DNA of 64,000 nt from Selenomonas sp. Lineage in GTDB: Bacteria > Bacillota > Negativicutes > Selenomonadales > Selenomonadaceae. Both the position numbers and the translations under genes were made by a program. Every line of letters starts with the position of its first letter. Positions within the stretch are counted from its first letter, which is position 1. The notes beneath the pieces are model-generated. The model was given only the letters and a program-made list of their open reading frames with translations. It was not told the DNA's origin and searched no databases. The DNA lies in the NCBI GenBank assembly GCA_022482925.1, contig JAKVOG010000006.1, positions 62,001-126,000 of the forward strand, read 5' to 3'. Below are positions 1 through 9,244 of this stretch, one piece after another.

Positions 1-53
1 TGTATCCAGGTTTACATATTGTATACTTGAGAAATCTCATATATTTTCTTTTG

Positions 54-78
54 TTATCCGTGTATAATAGAAACTATC
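54..78 (+). promoter_or_regulatory. promoter of mqnA
   Basis: A perfect -10 box TATAAT at 63-68 lies about 38 bp before the mqnA start. The -35 region is weak. The block TTATCCGTGTATAATAGAAA is almost identical to the one in front of the PHP gene at 43.25 kb, so more than the -10 box is conserved. Confidence 0.6.
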
Positions 79-105
79 AATTTTCCGTACAAAGGGGGAA
101 CTTCT

Positions 106-945
106 ATGAGCCGTCCAAGAGTTGGACACATCAATTTCCTGAATGTGCTGCCACTGACCTGGAGCTATGCCCATGGCGGAGAGCAAGGCCTCGCCATCAC
201 CCGCGGCGTACCGGCAGTACTCAACAACGATATCGTCAATCACCGGCTGGACGTCAGCAACGTCTCGTCCATCATCTATGCCCGTGACAGCGAGGAACTC
301 GTCATCCTGCCGGATGTGTGCGTCAGCACCGACGGTGACGTGCAAAGCATCATCCTGGTATCACGTAAGCCCATAAACACCCTGAAAGATGACAAGATTA
401 TCCTGACCGCCAAGTCAGCTACTTCACACTGTCTGCTGAAGATCATCCTGCGCAGTGCCTATGGCGCGGTCCCGAACTACTACGTCCGCCATGTTGGACC
501 AGAGAACCCCATACCAGAAGATGCCACCGCTTCCCTGCTGATCGGTGATGATGCCCTATGGCTTTACCACCATCAGCAGCCTGGTTTCTATTATTACGAT
601 CTGGGACGTGAATGGAAGCAGCTGACCGGCAAAAAGATGGTCTACGCCCTTTGGGTTGCCAACCAGAAATTCGCCTCTGAGAACCCGGAAATGCTGCAGC
701 TGGTCTATGACCGCATCCACCACGCATTTGCACAGGGCATGGCACACAAAAAAGAAGCCATTGAGTCCGTGCTGCCCGCCAAGCCGTTTACTTACGAACA
801 ACTGGATGACTACCTTGGTCCTACGATCCGCTGGGATCTCACCGAGGATTACCTTGATGGACTCAAAACCTTCTACACGCTGGCCCATCAGATGAACCTC
901 ATCGAGCATATCCCTGAGATCAAGCTGGCCGATGTACGCCGCTAA
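106..945 (+). CDS. mqnA: chorismate dehydratase MqnA, futalosine menaquinone pathway
   Basis: A 279-residue MqnA/MqnD-family protein of the usual length. MqnA converts chorismate to 3-enolpyruvylbenzoate, the first committed step of menaquinone synthesis by the futalosine route. The N-terminal MSRPRVGHINFLNVLPL matches the family pattern (G-x-I-x-F-x-N-x-x-P) of the bilobal, periplasmic-binding-protein-like fold, followed by a substrate-pocket segment around VPAVLNNDI and a middle IGDDAL motif. The start follows AAAGGGGG. It is transcribed alone, ends at a bidirectional terminator, and is separated by about 6 kb from the mqnC/mqnE cluster on the other strand. MqnD belongs to the same superfamily, but the N-terminal motif and length fit MqnA better. 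Confidence 0.9.
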   Translation: MSRPRVGHINFLNVLPLTWSYAHGGEQGLAITRGVPAVLNNDIVNHRLDVSNVSSIIYARDSEELVILPDVCVSTDGDVQSIILVSRKPINTLKDDKIILTAKSATSHCLLKIILRSAYGAVPNYYVRHVGPENPIPEDATASLLIGDDALWLYHHQQPGFYYYDLGREWKQLTGKKMVYALWVANQKFASENPEMLQLVYDRIHHAFAQGMAHKKEAIESVLPAKPFTYEQLDDYLGPTIRWDLTEDYLDGLKTFYTLAHQMNLIEHIPEIKLADVRR

Positions 946-954
946 ATTCATAAA

Positions 955-996
955 TAAAAAACTTCTCTGAAGCTAATTCCTTCAGAGAAGTTTTTT
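955..996. terminator. bidirectional intrinsic terminator
   Basis: Perfect hairpin (AAAAAACTTCTCTGAAG and its complement, 8-base loop) with an A tract on one side and a T tract on the other, between the convergent mqnA and the zinc-ribbon gene. Confidence 0.9.
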
Positions 997-998
997 AC

Positions 999-2309
999 TT
1001 AATAAACCCAATACGTATAATGAACATCACTTGACGATGCATCAAATTCATCAAAATCCGGAATACTGCTGCTGTCCGACACCTGCAGCGTCTTTGACTG
1101 ACGAGCATGCGGCTTCAGCGTACCTAAAAAGATCGTATCACTGAGGCTGTAGTTATTCTGATACACCTGCCCGCCATGCTGATACAGCGTAACATGTATA
1201 TCCATATCATTGATTTTCTCCAGGTCGCGGCCCGTACCATTATAGATGAACCCATCAAATTCCAACCGGTTGGAGCTGATTCTCCGGATATTCGTAACGA
1301 TAAACTCCGCATTATTGGTCGCATTGTTGATAAGATTCTGCTGGCGCTGTGCCTGGCGATCCTTAATCCCCTGCAGTCTTGCCGCCTCAGCCGCCTGAGC
1401 CTGGCGCTCTGCCTCTGCCTTTTTCTGTGCTTCAATGCCTTGCTTTTTACGGATATAGGCATTCAGATCATCATTCAGACCATTAAGCTGCATCGACACC
1501 GCAAAATCCGTCTTCGGAATATCGATATCACCAGCCCGGTCCGCCAGGTCCTTGACATTGACCTGCACCCGCTTAACCGCATCCGTGCTTCCCTTATCGA
1601 GCGGGGCCTTGATTACCGTCTCGGTATCATCCAGGATGCTGCGTTCGAGCACTACGGCCTCGACCAGTTTCTTATTAACCGCCTGATACTTGTTGCCTGT
1701 ACGGGTTGTCTTGAGCTCATGCGCCAGCTTGTCCAGATTTTCTTTTGCCTTACCCAGACGTACCAGATAATCCTTCGTAGCATCAGCATCCGGATCGCCA
1801 TCCAGATCTTTTGTTTCCTTGAGCAGGCTCTGAACATCCGTCACAGCCTTTTCTCCATTCACACACTTGCCAACGTAACGGTCCTCTGCACCATGAACAT
1901 AGGCAAAGGCACCTACGGCAGCCAGCAACAGGACAACCACCACTGCAACCAATATCTGTGTGGTATGGTTCTTCTTAGGCGGCTGCGGCATCCCATACCC
2001 ATAACCCGGCTGAGGCGGATATGGTGGCTGCATAGGATACTGCGGCTGGATCGGTGGTTGGATTGGCGGCTGAATTGGCTGCTGCACCGGCATTGGTGCG
2101 ATGTCACGCACCTTCGGCATGTCCTGCGTATCCGAAGTCACCTCATTACCAACAGGTGGCATAGCTGATGTTGCCTGCTCATCCTTATCCTCTGCCGCCG
2201 GCTTCTCTGCTGCCGAAGACTCTGCCGGCTTCGCCTGCCCGCAATTCATACAAAAGTTTCCTTTATTCTTTGTTCCGCAGGAACAAAGCCATTCCTGGTT
2301 ATCCTCCAT
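999..2309 (-). CDS. zinc-ribbon, single-pass membrane protein with coiled-coil outer domain
   Basis: A 436-residue protein of unknown function. The N-terminus has a zinc ribbon (LCSCGTKNKGNFCMNCG, residues about 9-25), followed by an acidic linker, a proline/glutamine-rich stretch (repeats of QPPIQPP and QPPYP), one hydrophobic segment near 118-137 (ILVAVVVVLLLAAVGAFAYV), and an exported part with a long alanine/glutamine/arginine-rich coiled coil around residues 290-325 and a beta-rich end. The layout is the same as that of the gene at 3488-4282: cytoplasmic zinc ribbon, proline linker, membrane anchor, outer domain. The two flank a family 3 hydrolase lipoprotein, suggesting a cell-surface role. 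Function is not assigned. Confidence 0.75.
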   Translation of the reverse strand: MEDNQEWLCSCGTKNKGNFCMNCGQAKPAESSAAEKPAAEDKDEQATSAMPPVGNEVTSDTQDMPKVRDIAPMPVQQPIQPPIQPPIQPQYPMQPPYPPQPGYGYGMPQPPKKNHTTQILVAVVVVLLLAAVGAFAYVHGAEDRYVGKCVNGEKAVTDVQSLLKETKDLDGDPDADATKDYLVRLGKAKENLDKLAHELKTTRTGNKYQAVNKKLVEAVVLERSILDDTETVIKAPLDKGSTDAVKRVQVNVKDLADRAGDIDIPKTDFAVSMQLNGLNDDLNAYIRKKQGIEAQKKAEAERQAQAAEAARLQGIKDRQAQRQQNLINNATNNAEFIVTNIRRISSNRLEFDGFIYNGTGRDLEKINDMDIHVTLYQHGGQVYQNNYSLSDTIFLGTLKPHARQSKTLQVSDSSSIPDFDEFDASSSDVHYTYWVY

Positions 2310-2339
2310 GTTACAATCGTTCCCTTCCCTATGTATTTA

Positions 2340-3467
2340 TTATTTCAGATGAAGCAGCTTTGCCTTCACAATCCGCTTCACCGATTCATCGATCCGTTCC
2401 TCACTGATCTCCCCCTGCTCTACTGCATCGAGCAAGCCCAGATAAAGTTCCGTCTCATGCTGGTATTCATGACAGATCATGACTATATCTGCGCCAGCCT
2501 CAACGGCCTTCACGCCCAATTGACGATAACCGTTATGCCTGGACACAGCCCCCATCTCCATATCATCCGTGATGATCAGTCCATTAAAGCCCAGTTCCCC
2601 ACGCAGGAAATCCGTCATGATTGCTTTGGACTGGCTGGCCGAATTTACCGCATCAAGCGCTGGATATTTCAGATGAGAAACAAGAATGAAGTAATCTTCT
2701 GCCTGCCGCTCATCAATCATCGTCCGGAATGGAACAATATCCTGCTGCATAAGCTCATCCTTCGAGGCCGTGATTTCGGAAACCTCCTGATGGGAGTCAA
2801 CCCTTCCCCGTCCAATCCCCGGGAAATGCTTCAAGGCATACAGTTCGCGATTCTGTTCATATCCCTGTGCTGCCGCCTGGACAAACTTCGTGACCTGATC
2901 CGGATCCGTACTATAAGAACGCCGGTCAGGTGAACCGACATCCGCTACCGGCGCAAAGTTCACATTGATGCCCATTTTCTTAAGTGACACCGCCGTCTTT
3001 GACGCCCACTCTTCAGCAGCAGTCACCTCACCCGCGGCACCGATCTCCTTCTGCGATGGCGGTGGCGTAAGGAATCCCTTACCACGAACCACATCACCGC
3101 CCTCTTCATCAATACCGATAAAGAGTGGTACCTTCTGGTCAGCCTGTGCCTGCAAATGCTCAGTCAATGCGGTCACCTGCTCAGTTGAAGCCAGGTTGCG
3201 GTCGAACAACACCACCCCGCCCGTATGATACTGATGCAGCATATACAGACTGTCATCCGTCACATCCTGTCCATGAATCCCGATCATGACCATCTGGCCG
3301 ACTTTTTCCGATGTCGACATCGAACTGACAATGCGGTCTACCTGCTCATCCAGGGTCTCATCATGCGCTGTCCCTGAACCGGCGCCAGCGCCTCCCAGAC
3401 ACCCTCCGCAAAAAATCGTTATGGCTGCCAGCACCCCGGTTGCCATAGCCTGTCTCCGCTTCATCAT
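2340..3467 (-). CDS. nagZ: glycoside hydrolase family 3 lipoprotein (beta-N-acetylhexosaminidase, NagZ-like)
   Basis: A 375-residue protein of single-domain NagZ type. The N-terminus is a lipoprotein signal (TIFCGGC lipobox, cysteine near residue 23). The family 3 barrel carries the NagZ loop KHFPGIGRGRVDSH (NagZ consensus KHFPGHG...DSH) and the nucleophile region ITDDMEMGAV. It would remove beta-linked N-acetylglucosamine from peptidoglycan fragments; a lipoprotein form acts outside the cytoplasm, as in Bacillus, unlike the cytoplasmic enzyme of Escherichia coli. The histidine normally after KHFPG is isoleucine here, while the DSH histidine is kept. AGGAGGAG precedes the start. It lies between two zinc-ribbon membrane protein genes on the same strand. 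Confidence 0.85.
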   Translation of the reverse strand: MMKRRQAMATGVLAAITIFCGGCLGGAGAGSGTAHDETLDEQVDRIVSSMSTSEKVGQMVMIGIHGQDVTDDSLYMLHQYHTGGVVLFDRNLASTEQVTALTEHLQAQADQKVPLFIGIDEEGGDVVRGKGFLTPPPSQKEIGAAGEVTAAEEWASKTAVSLKKMGINVNFAPVADVGSPDRRSYSTDPDQVTKFVQAAAQGYEQNRELYALKHFPGIGRGRVDSHQEVSEITASKDELMQQDIVPFRTMIDERQAEDYFILVSHLKYPALDAVNSASQSKAIMTDFLRGELGFNGLIITDDMEMGAVSRHNGYRQLGVKAVEAGADIVMICHEYQHETELYLGLLDAVEQGEISEERIDESVKRIVKAKLLHLK

Positions 3468-3487
3468 ATAAACTCCTCCTGTATACC

Positions 3488-4282
3488 TTAATCCGGAATA
3501 CGGATACTGATATAATTGACCGAATCGGTCCCTTGCACTACGGCAAAACGTAAAATGCCCTGACGGCCATCCAGTGACGTGAAGCTATACTCATAAAGGT
3601 CCTTCCCATCATACTGGGACTCGGTATAGTCTGTACCATAAGCTGCCTTCACATCAGCCAGACTCGAACCCTGATGCTGATTACGCTTGGTTTTCGCCTG
3701 ATCAGTCTCGGACACCAGCGATGTCACTACACCTCCGCGCGTCCCCACCTGTACCGTCGGATAACTATAGAATACCATACCATCCTTTGCCTTGGATGAG
3801 AGTTCCGTCCCCAGGATACGCCGCATATCATCAACGGTCAGCCCAAGATCCATCCCGCCAAGAGACAGATCGGAACGCATGGCATTCGGCTCACTGGCAG
3901 GCTTCGTATCCTTGGCCGGGGATGTATCGGCAGCTTTATCCGGTGCCGATGACGTACTCTGCCTGGACAACGAGCTGTAATTGCTGTTGCTCTCATCACT
4001 GCCGCCAAATGCACCTTCGCGTACCGCAAAGAACACCAGCACGGCTGCCAACAAGATAATAACGAGCCCCAGGGCAATCTTCACACGATTATCCCCCGAG
4101 CCACCCGCCGGCTGCGGCATCACCGGATAGCCAGCAGGCGGCTGCATTGGTGGTGGCATCTGCGGCTGCATCTGTGTCGGCCTTGGTCGACCGCAAACCA
4201 TACAGAAATTCCCCTGATTGCCATGCTGCCCACAGATACAGCTCCAGCCACCCTGCTGCTCCTTATGATCTGCTCCTGCCAT
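3488..4282 (-). CDS. zinc-ribbon, single-pass membrane protein
   Basis: A 264-residue protein starting at MAGADHKEQQGG behind GGAGGATCAAT; a longer in-frame opening upstream lacks a ribosome site. It has an N-terminal zinc ribbon (WSCICGQHGNQGNFCMVCG), a proline/methionine/glutamine linker, a hydrophobic anchor near residues 70-92 (IALGLVIILLAAVLVFFAV), a serine-rich spacer, and an outer domain of about 120 residues that begins LGGMDLGLTVDDMRRILG, a pattern seen in small secreted domains that sense or bind at the envelope. It is architecturally a sibling of the 436-residue protein at 999-2309, though the outer domains differ. Function unknown. Confidence 0.75.
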   Translation of the reverse strand: MAGADHKEQQGGWSCICGQHGNQGNFCMVCGRPRPTQMQPQMPPPMQPPAGYPVMPQPAGGSGDNRVKIALGLVIILLAAVLVFFAVREGAFGGSDESNSNYSSLSRQSTSSAPDKAADTSPAKDTKPASEPNAMRSDLSLGGMDLGLTVDDMRRILGTELSSKAKDGMVFYSYPTVQVGTRGGVVTSLVSETDQAKTKRNQHQGSSLADVKAAYGTDYTESQYDGKDLYEYSFTSLDGRQGILRFAVVQGTDSVNYISIRIPD

Positions 4283-4395
4283 ATTGATCCTCCTATATGA
4301 TTTCTTTAATACGACTCTAATAATTGCACAAATTCCATTATACCATACCTCAATACATTTGTCCGTTGCCAACACTAAAGTTAATACAGAATAAC

Positions 4396-4441
4396 AATGA
4401 GCCACAGCCTTACCTCCTTTGGGGTAAGGCTGTGGCTCATT
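4396..4441. terminator. long hairpin after the transducer gene
   Basis: A 19-bp near-perfect inverted repeat (AATGAGCCACAGCCTTACC and its complement) with an 8-base loop, just past the stop of the transducer gene. The T tract is poor, so termination is likely but not certain. Confidence 0.6.
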
Positions 4442-4462
4442 CATTCCGGCCCGAAATGCCGG

Positions 4463-5281
4463 TCAGACCTTCCCGGCCATCTTTTCCACGTCATCGGATG
4501 TCCGCTTAAGTGCCATCCCCTCTTCCGTGATCTTCCGGATCAGGTCCGCCTGCTCCACATTCACTTCCGTAAGCTGGGCAATCTCCTGGTTGATGCAGTT
4601 GATCGAATCACGAATCTTCGTCAGGATATCGGTAATCCGCTGCGCAGAATCAGCACTGTTATCCGCCAGCTTGCGAACTTCCTCAGCAACCACAGCAAAG
4701 CCACGTCCCTGCTCACCAGCACGGGCTGCCTCGATTGCAGCATTAAGCCCCAGCATATTGGTCTGTGTCGCCACGCTCTTGATGAAATCAATAACCTCAT
4801 TCGTTTCAGATACTTCATCAGCCGCCTTGCTCGTCAGCTCCTTCAAGCTCTTACCGCTGTCTGCCAATGCCTCTGCTTTCTCTGATATCCGCGACAGAGA
4901 AACGGACAGATTCGAAGTAGCCTCCGCTAAGTGTTCTGCGGTCGTATGCATGAGTTCCTGCTGCTCCAGTGATTGATGGACCGCCACAGCGCCCACGATT
5001 TCGCCATTCTCCTCCAGCGGCATGCTGACCGCCACATAAGGTACACCATACACCTCCGCACCGACCTGCACCACAACCCGGCGCTTCTCACGCATGGCAA
5101 CTGCCACCGCTGCGCCCTCCTTGATCGGCTGTCCCACGGTCACTTGCGCTGCAATCTCCTTGATCGAATTCGAAGCCAGCCATTTCTCACGATCAGCAAC
5201 GACCATACCAACCCGCTGGGTCATCAGCTGTGGCAGGATTGAAGTAACTGCCTGGAATGCTTCTAAAATCGATATTGCCAT
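4463..5281 (-). CDS. soluble methyl-accepting-chemotaxis-type transducer
   Basis: A 272-residue protein with no membrane segment. Residues 1-110 form a small ligand-sensing domain ([20 protein letters not shown] through [20 protein letters not shown]). The rest is a shortened transducer helix pair whose hairpin tip is conserved ([20 protein letters not shown], then [12 protein letters not shown]), the CheA/CheW contact region. Such short cytoplasmic forms are common in Negativicutes and Clostridia. It would signal an internal cue to the chemotaxis kinase. No other chemotaxis gene is nearby. The signalling part is short, with few candidate methylation helices. Confidence 0.85.
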   Translation of the reverse strand: MAISILEAFQAVTSILPQLMTQRVGMVVADREKWLASNSIKEIAAQVTVGQPIKEGAAVAVAMREKRRVVVQVGAEVYGVPYVAVSMPLEENGEIVGAVAVHQSLEQQELMHTTAEHLAEATSNLSVSLSRISEKAEALADSGKSLKELTSKAADEVSETNEVIDFIKSVATQTNMLGLNAAIEAARAGEQGRGFAVVAEEVRKLADNSADSAQRITDILTKIRDSINCINQEIAQLTEVNVEQADLIRKITEEGMALKRTSDDVEKMAGKV

Positions 5282-5363
5282 GAGAATTCCTCCCTATCCC
5301 TAAAATCACATCAAAAATGCTATCGTTCATCTAAATTGTATATATCATAAAGATACTTCGCCA

Positions 5364-5401
5364 AAAAAACCGGATTCCCTTCAAACAGGAATCCGGTTTT
5401 A
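5364..5401. terminator. bidirectional intrinsic terminator
   Basis: Perfect 13-bp stem (AAAACCGGATTCC and complement) with a T tract, between the symporter stop and the transducer promoter region. Confidence 0.85.
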
Positions 5402-5434
5402 TAAATCTTTTATCAGCAACAGGCTGCTTACAAA

Positions 5435-6808
5435 TTATTTACTGAAAAACAAGGCATAATATCCGTTGACGAAGATGGCCAGCACAATAAGCGGCAGTCC
5501 CCAGTTCAGATAGAAGCGCAACCAGGTTGGAAACGCTGTGCCCTTGCCGGTATTGGCCTCCTTGATGAAGTTATCCCAGCCCCAGCCGTAGCGGCTCACG
5601 CAGAACAGCAGATAGACCAGGCTGCCCAGCGGCAGCAGATTGTTACTGACCAGGAAGTCCTCCAGATCGAGTACGCCAGAGCCCGGACCAAATGGCTGAA
5701 ACCCGGACCATACATTGAATCCCAGCACACAGGGCATCGACAGCAGGATAATGATTGGCATGCCCCAACGGATGATCTTCTGACGATCCTTGTGCAGCAA
5801 CTCGAAGAAGCAGACGATCAGATTCTCGAATACCGCAATAACCGTCGAGGTCGCCGCAAAGGTCATGAAGAGGAAGAACAGTGCTCCCCACAGACGCCCA
5901 AATGGCATCGCATTGAATACATTCGGCATAGCCACGAACAGCAGGTTTGGTCCGCTGCTGGGATTGACACCATAGCTGAAGCAGGCCGGGAAGATGATCA
6001 GACCGGCCATGATGGCTACAAAGGTATCCAGCACGATAACCCAGACCGCTTCACCGGTCAGGCGTTTCGACTTGCCGATGTAGCTGCCAAAGACGGCCAA
6101 CGCACCAATACCGATAGACAGCGTAAAGAATGCCTGCCCCATTGCGGCAAAGATGACTTCCTTGAGTCCATACTCCTGCAGCTTGCTGAAATCCGGATAC
6201 AGATAGTATCTAAGCCCCTCACCGCTGCCCGGCAGCAGAATAGAATTGATGGCCAGGACCACCATCAGGATCAGCAGCGCGAGCATCATCCACTTCGTGA
6301 TCCGCTCAACACCAGCCTGAACGCCCAGATAGCAGATTCCGCCGCACAGCAGGACAACTACAATCAGATAGCCGCCCATGGTCACAGGATCCATGAGCAA
6401 TCCGCCAAATACCGCGCCGACACCGGCAGCATCCAATCCGACAAAACCACCACTGGCCGTCTTATACAGGTAGTACAGCATCCAGCCGGATACCGTCGTA
6501 TAGAACATCATGAGCAGCAGGTTGCCGGCAATCGCTCCGTATTTATACCAGTGCCATTTCGTACCTTTCGGCTCCAGCACATCGAAGGACATCGCGGCGC
6601 TGCGGATACTCGCACGTCCGACCGCAAACTCGGCGACCATGATAGGCAGCCCCATAATAGCCAGGAATAACAAATAAATCAGGACAAAAGAAGCTCCGCC
6701 ATACTGCCCCGTGATATACGGGAACCGCCAGACATTGCCCAGGCCGATCGCACAGCCGGCCGATACTAAGATAAACCCCAAACGGGTTGAAAAACCACCG
6801 CGTTCCAA
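5435..6808 (-). CDS. sodium-dependent transporter, neurotransmitter:sodium symporter family
   Basis: A 457-residue polytopic membrane protein of the NSS/SNF family (LeuT, MhsT, TnaT). The first helix carries the family signature GCAIGLGNVWRFPYI, where the unwound helix binds sodium and substrate, followed by the conserved glycine/tyrosine region (GQYGGASFVLIYL). The length and about 11 hydrophobic segments fit the shorter MhsT type. The substrate is probably a hydrophobic or aromatic amino acid, but cannot be read from sequence. Translation probably starts at TTG behind GAGAGGG. The gene is monocistronic, with its own terminator. Confidence 0.88.
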   Translation of the reverse strand: MERGGFSTRLGFILVSAGCAIGLGNVWRFPYITGQYGGASFVLIYLLFLAIMGLPIMVAEFAVGRASIRSAAMSFDVLEPKGTKWHWYKYGAIAGNLLLMMFYTTVSGWMLYYLYKTASGGFVGLDAAGVGAVFGGLLMDPVTMGGYLIVVVLLCGGICYLGVQAGVERITKWMMLALLILMVVLAINSILLPGSGEGLRYYLYPDFSKLQEYGLKEVIFAAMGQAFFTLSIGIGALAVFGSYIGKSKRLTGEAVWVIVLDTFVAIMAGLIIFPACFSYGVNPSSGPNLLFVAMPNVFNAMPFGRLWGALFFLFMTFAATSTVIAVFENLIVCFFELLHKDRQKIIRWGMPIIILLSMPCVLGFNVWSGFQPFGPGSGVLDLEDFLVSNNLLPLGSLVYLLFCVSRYGWGWDNFIKEANTGKGTAFPTWLRFYLNWGLPLIVLAIFVNGYYALFFSK

Positions 6809-6941
6809 AACAGCACCCTCTCTGTTGCAAAATCAATTTACATAAGTTACAAGTCGCATTCCTATATATTATCCCATAAAGCTAATTTTGTCCAGCAGAG
6901 AACGACACGTTTTTTAATCTGTTTCACCCTCACAGACCGGT

Positions 6942-7793
6942 TCAGCCTTTACTCGAAACCTCATTGTAGACATCCTTGAGCAAGGTCTCCTTACGCAGGC
7001 TCAGGCATTCACAATGCCGGTCATCCGCATCGACATTCCGTATCGTTTCCAGAATGATGGCCCCGATCATCGGTGCATCATCATAGAAGATATCCGCCAT
7101 ATCCTGGTGCGACCACTTCGCCTTGATACCTTCCCCATAGTTCACCGTAAAGTACAGTCCCCGCATAGCAGGCTCCGATCTCCCGGGCCAGATAGACCTC
7201 CGGCGCAATGCTCTGACCGACGATATCCGCCTGACCATTCATCATCGCCACCTCAGCCGGACTCTCGAAATGCCGGCCATCCGTCACGGCATAAGTGCCA
7301 CGGATAAACACCCGCCCATCAAAGCGTTTCTTCGTCGACTCGATCAGCGCCTGCCGCATCTCCGGACACAAGCATCGCGCATGATAAGCAGATAACGCCC
7401 ATCGAGCATGACATCCTTTCGCACCGACAGATCCAGATAATCGTCCGGAATGATGAAATCCCGCAGGTCCAGCAGTTTATTGACCGTCCCGACGCCGCCT
7501 TCCGAGATGATGCGCTTCACGCCCGCCTCGCGGAACGTCCAGAATACCTGCCGCGAAGCATCCGCCCGCGTAACACCGGAGCGCCAGCCATGCATGCGGC
7601 AGGTCAGCACCTTCTTCTCCCCCACAGAAAAGAGTCGAAATGCCGGACTCTGCCCATAAGGCGTCTCAAAATGCAGATCATCGGCCAGGATCGTCACATC
7701 ATCATCCGGCAGATTCGCCGGAAAGTTGCTCGAAAGCGTCCCCGACCCGCCAACCACTGCATAATCAGCCTGGGGAATCTTGTTATTCATCAT
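6942..7793 (-). CDS. mtnP: MTA/MTI phosphorylase-like nucleoside phosphorylase (frame broken)
   Basis: Three overlapping frames together give one PNP/MTAP-family protein of about 280 residues. The N-terminal part starts at ATG 7793 behind TGAGGTG and has the phosphate-loop motif VVGGSGTLS; the middle has FIRGTYAVTDGRHFESPAEV and MMNGQADIVGQSIAPEV; the end has YFTVNYGEGIKAKWSHQDM. Frame changes lie near 7371 (a base missing after RDA) and near 7165 (an extra base before LYFTVNYG). The family cleaves methylthio-nucleosides with phosphate. Its position at the end of the mqnE-mqnE-mqnC cluster hints at a part in nucleoside handling of the futalosine pathway or salvage of deoxyadenosine-type radical SAM by-products; that is inference. 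Confidence 0.7.
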
Positions 7794-7999
7794 AAATATA
7801 CACCTCATTATCTGTTACTCACTTCATCGAAGAAGCACCGCGGCTGGGCTCGATGCATCGAAGTCTGCTTTTCTCTAAATCAGCTAGATTGCTAATTCTC
7901 CCCTTGATGCTGGAATCCAACAAATCTGCTCGAACCGGACCAAGACCTACCGTCAGAAGGAGAATGATTCAGAAGCCGCCACTAATCGACGGCGGGCGA

Positions 8000-8164
8000 G
8001 GGGAAACTATTTTTTTCGTCCGGAACGAGTTGCCGTAGGCTGGCACGCCGTAGGTACTGGCTAGATCCGTCGATTCGTTGCGGCGCCGTGGTACCGGCGC
8101 GCCAGCTAAGTAAATACTATATTCTCAGGGCGGGACATTTAGTGCAGGACGAAAAAAATAGTTC
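8000..8164. repeat. imperfect long palindrome between mqnC and mtnP
   Basis: The 421 bp between mqnC and the phosphorylase gene contains nested inverted repeats. The outer arms GGAAACTATTTTTTTCGTCC (about 8000-8020) and GGACGAAAAAAATAGTTCC (about 8146-8164) match over 19 bases. Inner arms GCTGGCACGCC and GGCGCGCCAGC are near 8039 and 8096. Unpaired segments of unequal length lie between them. The structure is unusual inside a same-strand gene series and could be a structured RNA, a small inverted-repeat element or an invertible segment. The left part of the spacer (7794-7999) shows no clear gene. Confidence 0.6.
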
Positions 8165-8214
8165 CACCGAACCCCGTGCTGAGCTTTGAACGACTCGTAA
8201 CCTGTAGCTTATCT

Positions 8215-9244
8215 TCAGTATCTTTTGAGCACGCGATATTCTGTATCCCGCTGGGCTGGCTTCTTGCCGGCGCCGCGGATCACATCGGCCATCTTGTTGA
8301 TCGACATCTCGTAGCTCGTTCCGGCTGCCCGGACCACATTCTCCTCCAGCATGATGCTGCCCAGATCATCCGCCCCGAATCCCAGCGTCAGCTGCCCGAT
8401 CCGCTCGCCCTGCGTCACCCACGACCCCTGGATATGCTTCACATTATCCATATACAGCCGCGTCATCGCCAGCGTCTTCATATAATCCCAGCCGCTCGTC
8501 CGCTCACCGCCCAGCTCCGTATTGCCCGGCTGGAACGTCCACGTGATGAACGCCCGGAACCCGCCCGTCTTATCCTGCAGACGGCGAACCTTCTCCATAT
8601 GCTCGATGCGCTGCGCCATCGTCTCACCGAACCCGATGACCATCGTCGCCGTACTCTCCATGCCGATGGAATGCGCGCACTCCATCACATGCAGCCAGTC
8701 ATCCGTCATGATCTTCTTCGGACTGACCCGTTTCCGCACCTCATCCACCAGGATCTCCGCACCGCCTCCCGGCAGACTGGCCAGTCCCGCATCCTGCAGC
8801 CGCTTCAGCGTATCCAGAATGGAGATGCCCTCCTGCTGCGCAAAATACTGGATTCTCCGTCGCCGTGAATGAATGGATCGTGATCGATGGAAAATTCGTC
8901 TTGATCAGCCGCAGCATCTTCTCATAATACCCCAGGCCAAGATCCGGATACAGACCGCCCTGGATCATCACCTGCGTACCGCCGGCCTCCACGGTCTCCC
9001 GTACCTTCTCCAGTATCTCATCATACGTCAGCAGATACGCATCCTTATGCCCCTGCCGCCGGAAAAACGCACAGAATCGGCACTCATTCTTGCACACATT
9101 CGTATAATTGATATTCCGGTCCACGATGAAGGTCACCGTATCGTCAAACAGTTCCCGCCGGGCTGCATCAGCCTGACGGCCCAGCTCGATCGGATCGCCA
9201 TGCGTCAGCAGCTCGACGCCTTCCCGCTCACTCAAACGATTCAT
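8215..9244 (-). CDS. mqnC: cyclic dehypoxanthine futalosine synthase MqnC (frame broken)
   Basis: A radical SAM enzyme that cyclises dehypoxanthine futalosine in menaquinone synthesis. The first part has the cluster motif CKNECRFCAF (CxxxCxxC) and the MqnC hallmark GGTQVMIQGGLYPDLGLGYY; the second has SPKKIMTDDWLHVMECAHS, FITWTFQPGNTEL and LTLGFGADDLGSIMLEENVV. The total would be about 343 residues, typical of MqnC. The frame breaks near 8855, where ATENPV should run on into a QEGISILDTLKRLQDAG segment in another frame. The ATGA start overlaps the stop of mqnE. Homology is complete on both sides, so a base-call error is more likely than gene loss. Confidence 0.88.

Noticed and set aside
1176..2168. 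330-codon open frame opposite the zinc-ribbon gene
   Set aside because: Antisense to a gene with clear domain structure; low-complexity isoleucine/leucine/arginine-rich translation and no ribosome site.
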